Assembly: GCA_016758965.1 (NCBI GenBank)
Contig: JAEPRB010000017.1
Location: 186,001 to 250,000, forward strand
Length of the DNA: 64,000 nucleotides
Direction of reading: 5' to 3'
Origin: Circinella minor
Lineage: Eukaryota > Mucoromycota > Mucoromycetes > Mucorales > Lichtheimiaceae
Shown here: piece by piece, positions 12,584 to 24,565 of the stretch
Position numbering within the stretch: position 1 is the stretch's first letter
Layout: every line of letters begins with the position of its first letter
The notes under the pieces: model-generated
What the model was told of the DNA's origin: nothing
What the model saw: the letters and a program-made list of their open reading frames with translations, nothing else
Database searches by the model: none
Program-made: the position numbers and the translations under genes

Positions 12584-14693
12584 ATGACGACTTGTACGAT
12601 CTGTGTCACTGCCATTGAAGACGATGTAGCAGCTCTTCCATGTCGTCATACCTTTCATACTTACTGGTAAGTAATTCTTGATCACCTTAGAATTTGTTAT
12701 ATATATAAGGCAAAGATTATTAACGTACATATTTTATATTATGCTAAAATGTATAATTCACCTTTTTGTGTCATTTTTATTTATTTTTACTTCTTTTAAT
12801 TAGTATTAATCGTTGGTTCAATCAAAAGACAAGTTGTCCTAATTGTAATAAACAATTTCATCGTAATAGTATTATTGGACCTTTATATCTCGAAGACGCT
12901 GCGACATTAAAATCAACGACTGCTTCAACAAACGATCAAAATAATCGAGGAGTCGATCCAGCAGAAGTTTTAGTACTTCGACAGCAATTGGCAGAATCGC
13001 ACAAAATAAATGGACATTTGCAACGAAGAATAGCATATTACAAATCAGCTCGAAAGTATGAATATGACATATATAATTATTTTCATGGATTTATAAAAAA
13101 AATGAAGCGTGTACAAGCATGTGTGTATGCGTCAAGTTTTAATATTTAATTATATCATTCATTATATATAGCATTCTTCAACCTGATACGATTACAGAAA
13201 CGCATGAAGCTCAAGCACGAATACGTCAATGGCTGGAATTGGATCAAGAAGGTCTAGCAAACTTGCTTGAAGTTGCAGCTACTAGAAAGGCGTAAGCAAT
13301 TATTCTATCAAAATTATTAAAATTTTACAAGAACTAAAAAAAAACATTTTCAAAACATTGTTTATTAGCGAAGCGGAACGCAAGTTACAAACAGTTAAGA
13401 GTGAATTATCCAACGTTACAAACAAATTAACAAGTTGTCAAGATGAAAAGAATTTCTTTGAAAAAAAGTTTAATAAACTGAAAGTATGTATAAACAAAAC
13501 GTTTTTTTATGTGGTAGTATATACATTCTATTTATTTATTCACTCCATTCCACATATATTTTCTTTAGATTAAATTTCAAAACGCACAACAAAAGTCAAA
13601 ATCATCACGACCTAATCATATTGCCAGAATGTATAATGAAGCGGGTCCATCAACAGCAGCATCAGGTGTACTAGGTAGTAGTAGCAGTAGTTCACGAAAA
13701 TCTGCAAATACAGCTAGCAGTAGTAGTAGTAGTAAAACACCTGCTCACACTTCTTCTACAGTCGATTCAGATGAGTCTACAAGTGATGAAATGCCCACCG
13801 GGTAATGTATTAATTAAACGATGCTTTTTTAATAGATATTGAATTATTATTTTTTCTCTTTTGAGCTAATTTGAAATTATTCATATTAACTTTATGTTGG
13901 TTCAGTTCTCGACACGTACCTACAAAACGAGCTCGTAACGGTTCTTATATTAGTAATAAGCATACCAATGGAACTGTACCGTATCCTGGATTATATATGT
14001 CACTTGCACGAGTAAACAGCAACACAAAAACTAATACCGATGAACCACTACCATCATCAGCATCATCTTCAAGGTAACATATATATATATATATATCTGT
14101 GTCACAATAAAAAATAAGAATAACTTGGTAACCATATATTCTTGTTTTTGTGTATTAGGAATCGAGATTCAAGATTAATGAAACGAACTCAAAGTGAAAT
14201 AGAACTTGATCTTTCCGATGATGACGATATTGATAACAATAATAATAGTAGTAGTATTAATGATAACGATGAAGACGACGATATTGAACCCGACATTATT
14301 ATCCAACCCCGAGTAATAGACGACGACAACCAAAGTGAAACAGACGATGGGTAATTACAATCTATTTGTGTGTATATAAATATCAACATACATTAATATT
14401 TATTTATTTAGAGGTCAGCCAAGTTTTGATGAAGGGATCGCGATCAGCACAAATCGTACTCCAAGGTAACAATGAGTGATGCACACTTCTTTTTGTCAAC
14501 CTACGATTTTTCTCTAACAAAAGCAATATTTTCTTTTATCCGTCTAGTCAACTTCGCTCTCAGTTTAGGTCACCTTCACCACCAGTTATTGGTAAGATGA
14601 AAAAAGACTTTTTTTTGTATATATACCAATTTACTCATATAGTGTTATATTATCATTTTATCGCTATTAGAAATAAGCGATGATGAAATCTAG
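12584..14693 (+). CDS. TRAIP-like RING-H2 E3 ligase with C-terminal SUMO-interaction-like motif
   Basis: Ten exons: 12584-12666, 12804-13055, 13172-13291, 13369-13483, 13569-13801, 13906-14073, 14159-14350, 14412-14465, 14548-14591 and 14671-14693, giving 427 residues. A RING-H2 finger starts at the N-terminus with C4, C7, C20, H22, H25, C28, C39, C42. A coiled coil follows (about 75-185), then a Ser/Asn/Asp-rich tail. The layout of an extreme N-terminal RING plus coiled coil matches TRAIP/Nopo, a ligase for replication and crosslink stress. Two acidic hydrophobic motifs resemble SUMO-interaction motifs: IELDLSDDDD at about 338-347 and VIEISDDEI at the very C-terminus (419-427). The last exon (23 nt) supplies the second motif. 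I see no TRAIP-type PCNA box at the end. RING is certain; TRAIP orthology is an inference from layout. Confidence 0.8.
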
Positions 14694-15513
14694 GTTTGAT
14701 GCGATGTACTATACAAAAAAGTATATAATCTATTCCTAATCAATCAACCTGGCGACTCGACATATACCATAATGTAAGATTTTTTTTTCTTCTATAAAAA
14801 TAGGATTATTATTATTAAAATTTATCTAGAGCTTACTAACTTAATAAACGATAGACAGCATTCTTTTTATCATCCCTCTTTTCTCTTTCTCTCTATGTGC
14901 TCATCCAAGAAGTGAAATGTATATACAAATTTATAAACATTATTATTGTTCCATTTATCTCTATATTAAATTCATATTATTCGCAACAAACAATACAAAC
15001 ATGCTCAACCCTTTTTTTTTTACTATCTCCTAAATCTCGCATTCATTCGTTCCCTCAATCTGTCTCTATTTCTTTTTAGCTATCACCCCTTCCCCGAAAT
15101 GGAAAAAAAAAATATCATTTGAACTCATTAGTCTTATTATTGTTTAACATTTTGGATGTTTATTTTTTTAGCTAAGAAAAAATAAACACGGGTAAAAAAA
15201 GAGAAAGGAAAACAAGTCAAAATATATATTGCGTAACAAAACGTATATACTAATAATAATGAGAAAAAAAAAGAAAATGGCAATCTAAAAGAAAATATAT
15301 ATGGTTCTTTTTTTAGAGGTAAATGTGATATGTTTGTACGTGTATCGAGAAAAAAGTAGGTGATTTGGGATTTTATACGTTAATTTATGGGAGTGTATAT
15401 GTTTTTTATATGACATGGATAGAATGCTTTGGAGGATGATGTTTTATAAAAAAAAATAGAGTGCGGGTGTAAGTGTACTGTATAATAGAGCAGTATGAGT
15501 TATATCAAATAAC
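14694..15513. other. Convergent intergenic region, RING gene 3' / GMD 3'
   Basis: No credible gene; AT-rich, with several A and T runs. It probably holds the two 3' UTRs. Confidence 0.5.
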
Positions 15514-17225
15514 TTAGTTGTAGGTGTCATTCTTGAGAGCACTATAATAAAAATTAAAAAGAAATGATAAGTTATCATAATTCACTGGGCAACAACATAA
15601 AACAAAACATATATACAATGAAAAAAAAAAAGCTTACCCTTCAATATCAGCGACAACCATTTCAGTTACAAGTTCATCATAAGAAACCTTACGCTTCCAA
15701 CCAAGTTGTTCATTGGCCTTAGCAGGATCACCCAACAAAAGTTCGACTTCAGCAGGACGGAAGTACTTGGGATCGATACGTACACGTACCTTACCAGTCT
15801 CTGCATCCTTACCAATTTCATTGACACCTTCACCTTCCCAAACAATCTTGCGACCAGTAACGGCAAAGGCCTTTTCAACATAACTACGAACAGTATGGGT
15901 TTCACCGGTAGCCAATACGAAATCTTCGGGCTTATCTTGTTGTAACATCAACCACATACCTTCAACGTAATCACGGGCATGACCCCAATCACGCTTAGCA
16001 TCAATGTTACCAAGGTACAAGCAATCTTGACGACCCAAGTGAATATCTGCGACAGCACGAGAAATCTTGCGAGTGACAAAAGTACGGCCACGTCTTGGGG
16101 ATTCGTGATTGAACAAGATACCATTACAGGCGTACATGTCATAAGATTCACGATAGTTGACAACAATCCAGTAACCGTACAACTTGGCAACACCATAGGG
16201 GGAACGAGGATAGAAGGGAGTAGTTTCCTTTTGTGGGGTTTCAACAACCTTACCGTATAACTCAGAGGTTGAGGCTTGGTAGAAACGAACACGATCAGAC
16301 AAACCACAGGTACGAATGGCATCCAAAAGACGTAAGGTACCGAGAGCATCAACGTCACCAGTGTATTCAGACATATCGAAAGAAACCTTAACATGGGATT
16401 GGGCAGCCAAGTTATAGATTTCAGTAGGTTGGACTTGAGAAACAATGTGAACAAGGCAAGTAGAATCAGTCAAATCACCATAGTGAAGGAAGAATTTGAC
16501 ATCTGAATAAAAAAAAATAGAATAAAAGGGAAAATTGAGTGTTAAAAATAAAATGGAGATCGACGTATATTTGGAAGCACAGAAAAAGAAAAAACCCAAA
16601 AATATAACGCGGAAATTTAAAAAAAAATAGTAACTTGCTCTTATTTTTATATATAACATTGTAACTGAAAATATAAAAATAAGAGCGAGCGAAAAATAGA
16701 AGTTTGTCCTTTCCCATCCTTCCCTCCCATTATCATATCATCCTTCAAAGCCCACATGATATCAATTATAAATATAACAAACAAAATAATAATAATAAAA
16801 GTAGCTTCATCTATAAATATATATACATTACCTTGATCATGTCTATCCTTGTAAATATGTTCAATACGACCAGTATTGAAGGAAGAAGAACGACGAATGA
16901 TACCGTGAACTTCATAACCCTTATCAAGCAAAAATTCGGTTAAGTAAGAACCATCTTGACCAGTAACACCTATTTACAAAGAGAAAAAGAAAATATTTGA
17001 TAAGTTTTAAACGTTTCATATAACAAACTTCATCATCTCGAGTTGATTCACCGAGATCCCCTTTTTATTTCTTCATTCTTTTCTTCATCTCGAAAACAAA
17101 AACATGCAAAACACTAAAAATTAAAACATACCAGTAATAAGAGCAACCTTGCGGTTTCTGTATTCTTCAAGGGTAAGAGTAGAGTTGGTAGCAATTTTAA
17201 CAGAGGCAATACGTGATTCAGACAT
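15514..17225 (-). CDS. GMD: GDP-mannose 4,6-dehydratase
   Basis: Four minus-strand exons, 17132-17225, 16832-16969, 15638-16502 and 15514-15541, give 374 residues, close to human GMDS (372). The enzyme converts GDP-mannose to GDP-4-keto-6-deoxy-mannose, the first step to GDP-L-fucose, in the cytosol with NADP. The Rossmann motif GVTGQDG is at 32-38. The short-chain-dehydrogenase catalytic set is present: STSE around 155-158, Y180 and K184 ([10 protein letters not shown]). [22 protein letters not shown] and [11 protein letters not shown] are further family blocks. The third exon reaches an in-frame TAA at 15634-15636, which would end the protein at ADIEG. However, the sequence there is also a good donor (GG|GTAAGC), and a 28-nt exon with a strong acceptor extends the end to [14 protein letters not shown] chose the spliced end. 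The partner reductase (GMER) is not in this window. Confidence 0.93.
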
Positions 17226-19476
17226 GATGAATGATGATGTGTTATGGAATGAAAAGATGAAAACAAGAAAGGGTATTCAAAAAAGAAAAAGAGAGAGAGA
17301 AAGGTATTTTTTTTTACTTCATGTTGACTTAAACTTATTTAAAGAAATAAGAGCGGTGAATAGGTTACACAACCTAGCCAATAATATCTCGTTGATAAAG
17401 AAAAAAAGACACCATCCAGCGACACTAGCTGGAAAAAAAGGGAAGGGGTGGAAATCATAAATTCTACGTTCTATTATTACATTTCTTCAGGATAATTTAA
17501 TTTTTCTCTTTTCTTTTTGGAAACTATAATTAAAAAGTTTATCACTTTGAAATAAAAGAAAAATGAAAATTAATACATATTCCTTCCAAATGAAAAACAT
17601 ACAAGCCTTTTTATTTTTTCCAAAGAATATAAATTATATATCTTTTTAATAGATCAGACCGTGAAGAGTAGTAATGTTTAGTGCTACACTTCAGTATACG
17701 TAATGGTTTAAAAGTCGGTGCGTAAAAAAAACGTGTAAGCTTTCTTGGAGGATCGACACCCTCCAAAAAGGGTCTAGCCACTAATTGATCGGGGATGTTA
17801 TCATTTCGGTCTTTCGATTAGAGTCCGGTTTGAAATGAGGCAAAACTCTAGATCTTGTTCACTATACTATACCACAATTATTATAGTTTAATTATTCTGA
17901 TATATATCTTTTTATATTTCTTTTTTTTTTCTCGTTGTATATTTGTTTAAAATTTCTATTAACTTATTAGTACATAAGTTGCTAAAACATTGAATTTATT
18001 GATATGCTATTATTACTATAATAAATAAACATTACGACACTATAGAATTATTTTATAAACGGAAAAATAAAATAAAATAAAATCTCATAGCAACTTAAAC
18101 AAAAAAAAAAAAAATCAGGAACGATCTAGACCAAAATAGGATTGAGATCTTCGTGGACCTAAAACACGCAAACCAGTGGTTTTAATGAGATGAAAAATAA
18201 AAGATTCTTTTGTAACACATGGGCACAAACCATTCCAAATTACAGATATTATAAAAATAAGAATAAAAGTCATTTCTATCACCATCATCATTCTTTTTAT
18301 TTATTTTTCTTTTTGATTTTCATCAATAATTAAAACGAGAATGTAGTAAAAAAAACTTGTCATTAATGTTTCTTGGCATTTTGTATAATGATGCTACTAT
18401 AAATACTAGTCTAACGCTTATATACCATGCTTCATTGTGTACTGTACTTTGGATTTGCATATATTTAATTATCATATTGGTAACACACATATAAGTAAGC
18501 TTTTTTTTTCTTTTCGATTTATCTTCTACACAGCCCTCACTATTTCGTGTCGAATATATAAACCTCCCTTGCTTAATGATATATTATCCACCTTCTTCCC
18601 TTTTTGGACCAATTATCTACCTACTTATAAAGCGTAGTCTATTTTTTATATTGATACATTTATATAGCCCTTGCACCATCATATAATTAGTTATTACCCA
18701 TAATGAAGTATCTAAGCTATAGTAATTTGTTAGTATTGATGTTTTTACTTACACAAACTAATAATTATATTAATGTATGATTATGAAGACAACGTATGAA
18801 TTAATATATATATATATAAGATGGCGCTCATTTAAACTTTTCCCTAAAATAATTTAGTAATTCAGAAAAAGAAGCATATTATATAAATATATACACGTTC
18901 TCCTGTCAAAAAAAACAAGTACGCCTTATTTATGCCGAGAAAGATAGGTATAAGAATAACTGTGTCACACATTAATTTTTAGTCATTCCTTTAAATTAAT
19001 AATCGTATATTAGTTAAATTATTGTTAATGTTATACTAATAAATGTAAATTCTCTCTCTCTCTCTCTCTCTTGATTTTCTCTTGTTTCTCTAAATGGTTC
19101 ATGGGTATGTAACTCTTATAGTACAATGTTGCACTATCAAATGATTCATCTATATTTAGTCATTTGCAACTAATAAGCATTATTCGGCGAAAATACTTAT
19201 TTATTGGAAGAAAAGCACTTTTTTTATTATTATTTTATATATAAAATGGAAAGGATGGACCGCAAATAATAATAATAAAATATTTTTTTCTGTATATATA
19301 TATAAGAAGACAAAAAGGTGAGAAAAAGGTATCAGGTAAAAATAAAAAATAAAGCAAAAAGAATTTATGTGGATGATATGTGTGTGTATATATATAAAAG
19401 TCATGCACCAGCAAGAACTAGATAAAAACAAGCAATAATAACTTTGATTATCATTGTTATTTTTTTTTATGATTAT
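17226..19476. other. Intergenic, GMD promoter and Zn-cluster gene 3' side
   Basis: About 2.25 kb with no credible gene. It contains a short CT run near 19051-19070 and AT microsatellite near 18804-18820. The part next to 17226 is presumably the GMD promoter. Confidence 0.45.
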
Positions 19477-21669
19477 TTAACATAACAAGGATCGTATACT
19501 CATTTCAGCCTTTCGATTGGAATCTGTTTTTCCAACAGCCTTGTCATTATCTGCCATGGTATTATCTAATGTAGGATTATGCTGGGTGATAGGTCGTGTA
19601 CGACTCTGCGCTGCAGAAGCCGCTGCATTCAATGTACTACTAGAAGTTTGTAAAAAGTACTGCGTTGTTGGATGTGTATAAGAAGGAGGACCTCTCCTTG
19701 GGGACCCAAGTTTCTTTACATCATTGGATGATGTAATCGGTGCAAATCTATAGGCCAAAGTTGAATATGGGTTAGTTGATTCTCGTGCAGGAGGAGGAAC
19801 CGAATCACTGTTATTATTGATATTATTCCCATGGTGATAATGAAAGAAGCTGTTGTTATTGTCGTTATTGCTCTTGGGTCTGTCTGTAGCTGCCGCAATG
19901 GGTCGAAAATAGGGCACGCTGCCCATATTAAACGATCGTTTTTTATTGGTATTATTGTTATTGTTATTGTTCGTCATAGGAGCAATGTTAATCTTGGGTA
20001 TGTCAAGCTTTCGACTTGGTAAGGATACGGTATTAAGTTGAGAATTGGCGGTAAAATGATTTGGAAGTGACCCTTGCCTGGCCTGCAGTAATCCGCCGCT
20101 TCCCAATCGTCCAAACCTGTACTGCTTTGATTTATTATTATTATCATTATTGTTTTTATTAGATGCTGATGCTGAAGATGATAAGCTACTACTGCTACTA
20201 CTATTACTATTATTGTTATTGTCTTTGTATTTATTATTTGACGATGGTGGCGATAATGACTGTGGTTGGTGCTGAGATGCTTTTGATGATGTTGGAGAAG
20301 AATGTACAAATGGAGAAAACAATCGAGTTCGATCAAAGCTTAAACTAACAGGTAGCGCAGCTTGTGACATGGACGACATTGAGTTTTGATAAACCTTGTA
20401 TTCATGTTTTCTCAATTCTGCGACAATATATAACTTGTTTAAACTTGAAAGTAATGATAAATCAGCACCCAATCCTCCACCAAGGTAAACAAGTATTTCA
20501 TATAATTCATGTTCCTCATTTTGTTTTTTAATATGAATTGTATCCGAAAAAGTACTGGACCCTTTAGCTGTAGAAACTAATGCTTCTGGTTTGGTTTCAT
20601 AAAATAATGGAGATGATGTTCGCTCTGCTGGCGGAGGACGTATATTGGGTCCAATAGAACGATCATGTTGTCTTGCTACATCCATAATATTGTCCAAAAG
20701 TAATCGATGTAATCTTCCTAATCGATCCGTATCATGCGGTGATATCATTTCATATAATGAACGATGCAATAAATCTTGTGGATGATAACCCCATGAATTT
20801 GTCACTTCATCTGAAGCTCGTGCGCAACACATCTCCATAGAAAGAAATAATGTTATAGTAGTCTTAATGCATTGGTTTTGTTGTTGATTTACAATATTGT
20901 CTCTGGTGGCAGTATGAGATGACTCCCATGACAACTTCTTTTGTGAAGATTCTGAATCAAGTAATGGTGATGGTGAATGATGATAATAACGATTTGATAA
21001 TGAAAGTTTTGTTGCTGGCGGTGGTGGCTCTGGATCTCGTGAGGTTTGCTGACTTAATACGCCAGAATTTACATCTTTTCTCCGGTGTCGTTGTTCATCT
21101 TGTTCTCGGAATGCTTCAATTGGTTCATGGATAAATGAAATATTGGTTGTTTGTGGTCTTGGATTATGTTCACGGCGTATTACTGATGTAGCAACCGCAA
21201 ATGTGGGAGTTTGAATCATACCATACATCCCTTTACTACCACCGTCCAATACCATGGATCCACCATACACATTCCCTAACCTTTTGGCTTCATGAAGTTT
21301 TGGTCGCCCTCTTTTTTTATGTTTTACATCATGACACGTATCTCCTTTGCCTGCAGATACACATCGCTTACATGGTCTTGATACTAATCGAAAGAAAAGG
21401 GAAAAAAATTCGCCGGAGTGTTAGAAGGAAATATAAACGAAAAAAAAGGGTCTATCTATATGCTATATAGCCTCGCTCTATCATTTACCGTCACAAGCTA
21501 AATGAGCTTTCTTGCAGTTTACACCTAATGATATACATATGTTTATTGTCAACAATTCCTGTTTCGAAGAAAAAGTTATATAAACATATATATAAGTATT
21601 AAAAACGCTTACATGCACTCGGTACGTGAGATTTATAGCCTCGTTTCGCTGGAACAACCATAGGAGTCA

Positions 21670-21700
<31 letters not shown>

Positions 21701-22081
21701 GCCTTCTTCCGATCGAATTATAGCAATTTTTCCACTATCATTATCAATGTTATTATTATTAGGTGTTGCAGGTGTTGCTGGAGTCGCGGGTGTGGGTAAT
21801 TGTAATGCGGTAGGAGGACATGAAGTGTTGCTATTACTAGGCGAACCAGTAAATAATGACGAAGGAGAAGAAGGTAATGTCACCATGTCTAATGTCGACG
21901 TTACCGTCTTGCTGTTTATTGTTGGTTTTGTTGTAATTGCTGTTGCTGTTGTTGCTGCTGCTACCGTTGGAATATTATTAACAGCAGCAACAAAATCTTG
22001 GTCAGAGTCTGGCGATGGTAAGTCCTGTGCTACTTTTGATAATGACGAAGAGGAGAAAGAAACGGAAGGAGGTGCCTGCAT
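19477..22081 (-). CDS. Zn2Cys6 transcription factor with AT-hook and PAS domain, AcuK/AcuM/Ert1-like
   Basis: Three minus-strand exons, 21613-22081, 21489-21524 and 19477-21383, give 803 residues. The binuclear zinc cluster spans two splice junctions: C157, C160, C167, C173, C176, C185 (CX2CX6CX5CX2CX8C). The stretch ACVNCKKAHLACD...RPCKRC...CHD resembles the DNA-binding region of the gluconeogenesis regulators AcuK, AcuM and yeast Ert1/Rds2. A basic AT-hook-like KKRGRPKL follows directly. A PAS-like domain lies further on (SMEMCCARASDEVTNSWGYHPQDLLHRSLYEMISPHDTDR is its core), again as in that family. Both flanks are low complexity: a Gln run before the cluster, Asn/Ser-rich after the PAS. 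The first ATG (22081) is preceded in frame by an open stretch without another ATG. Family membership is my reading of motifs; the exact orthology is uncertain. Confidence 0.78.
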
Positions 22082-24565
22082 AACAAACAACTGCTTGTTG
22101 TTCTTGTTCTTGATATTACTGTGAGAGCGAAAATAAGAAGAGAAGAAAGATTAATATGTTATACATATATTTATATAAAAAAAGGTGGGGATCGTGCGGA
22201 GAGAAAAGGCAGAGTCAGAAAAAATTCATGAAAAAAGAAGTTTTTTTTTATCTTTGGAGGTAAAAATAGAGTTGCTACATATAATGAGACAAAATACCTA
22301 ATTATCGCACAATATTCATCTCTATCCAACTACTTCTTCTATTAATGGTGTATTTCTTCATATTCAATTTCTACAAGTTTTAAATGAAATAACTACAAGA
22401 ATTTTTCTATTAAAATGATGGAAAGGTTATTCCAAATTGGGAAATAAATGAGCAAATGGATCGGTTAAGTACTAACCTTGTTTTGAATTTTAATGCATGT
22501 ATGTTATAATAAAATACGTGTTTGAAAAAATAAATTGTTATTATAAAGCACATGCATATCAGACTTTCATTATTCGATATATTTCTTTTATACATCATTA
22601 CTCATCAAGTATAGTATATAATTATAACTTTTTGTTTTGATTAATATTTTGTGTATACCTCTAACAATAAAGGTGTCTATAAAAAGCGTTCAATTGCATT
22701 ACCTCCAATAATCAATCCACATGTTTAAACATTTCAATACGAAGTAATATAAAGAATTGTTATTATCATCTCTACTTATCTTTACTTCGCCCGAACATAT
22801 TATTAAAAGTTTTAAAAGGTGATACGTACGTACGATTTCAAACTCTAAACAAGTATATAGCTCTTCTGAAAGGCTTGGTTGCTTTCATAAAGGTCAGTTT
22901 CATTCCAATCTACGTACATTTTCAGTTACAAATAACTTCTTATTAGCCCTTCGGGTAAAATAGTTAGTAATACAGGTTAGTGCGCTACACAATGAAGAAT
23001 TACATATAATATATAGTATTTACCACTCATGTACTAACTTTTGATAATCACCAAATACAACTTTTAAAAATCCAATACAGCATTAGGCACAAATGTAACT
23101 TCGACTGGCTCCGAATCAGTGGCAAGCTACAAGTATACAACGATATTATAGTAAATAAATCAAACTCGTTCAACAAGCTCAATTCTATACTGTATGATAC
23201 CATCAGCACTATGTGTATTAGGAAGGCTCAACTACTCGATGTATGTGTATCAGCCTCTGATTTCTAATGTTCTTATAAATGATCATTTTTAAGTTGCGTT
23301 AACGTCTTCCAATAGCTAATGTCAAATATTGGTTTCCATACGCTTATGTTTTATATATTACAATTCTATCATCACGAGCTTCAAAACTCACATCCTTTTT
23401 ATGATTCCTTCCAGAAAAAAATATTTGTTGGGTGTTTCATTTTATGCTTTCTAAAATTACATCAATCCACATTTCTGTATTATGAATAGGGGTACCACTT
23501 CATCCCGTATCAGTTAAAGCCCTTTTTAACTAGTCTGGTTTTTTAGAACATATCAATTGTTGGCACTATTCCTTTTTATACACTTTATTTCTTTGCAAAG
23601 TGATATGTATAATAATTGGTGGTACTTGAGTAAATTTTCTTATACATCATATAATTATTAATTTCCGTGGATCCCAATAAGATAGGTAAGCTTATTTAAT
23701 GAACAAAATATGTCGCTACGTAAGCAATTTGATGTTATATACATTCTACACTCTAACTAAAAACTTACTTCTTTTTGTATTGTTGCAAGGCAACAGTAAG
23801 ACGGACATGGGTTATTCTCACAACGACATTTCACTTACTAGGCTTCGTGAATGAAACATGTTTTTCTACACGTACTCAAGCTCATATACACCAACTTCTT
23901 CACCCTGACTCTCTTCGTTACAACGTGTCCCTTTTTATTTCATTTTCAATTCTTATTATCTTTGCGAATTTTCAGTTTATGGTAATTTAAACCATAAGAT
24001 TGTATCGCATTAACTTTCAACCACCCTTTATTTTCACACGAAATTTTGAAAATGGGCGTATTGATATGTACATACTTAACATTATATAAATGATAATAAA
24101 CAAGAATGTATAGGATATTTTGTTGTTGTTTTTCTTCTAGGATATTTAAGTTTTATATAAAGTCGGTGCATGATAATAATCCATAATCTGTTTTTTTCTT
24201 CTTTTCCCTGACTGCTTATTGAAAGTAGTAGGAGATCAGAAGAGAGGGAACATTGATATTTACAATAACTTTTTCATTTACGTTAACTTTAAGTTTTCTT
24301 TATGATACAGAAAAGCCGTTTATCACTTTTCCCCCAATTTTTGATGGATATTTATTATAATAATAGTGTATCACACTTATAAAGTATCTTATAGTTACCA
24401 TGTACATACACGACTGCAAGGCTTTTATGGTACAATCGATGATCATTTCATAATCCGACACTTCAAGAATGGTTTTACCTCTTGAAGTAGAATAATACAC
24501 ACTCCCTTTTTTTTTGTTTTTTTTTATTAAAAGAAAGAGACACACACTAATCTAAAAACAAAAAA
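22082..24565. promoter_or_regulatory. Long divergent intergenic region, Zn-cluster gene / ADA2
   Basis: About 2.5 kb between two divergent starts with no credible gene. Short frames (for example 23775-23990) show no family character. It presumably holds both promoters. The Zn-cluster gene side contains a likely leader with T-rich tracts. Confidence 0.45.
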
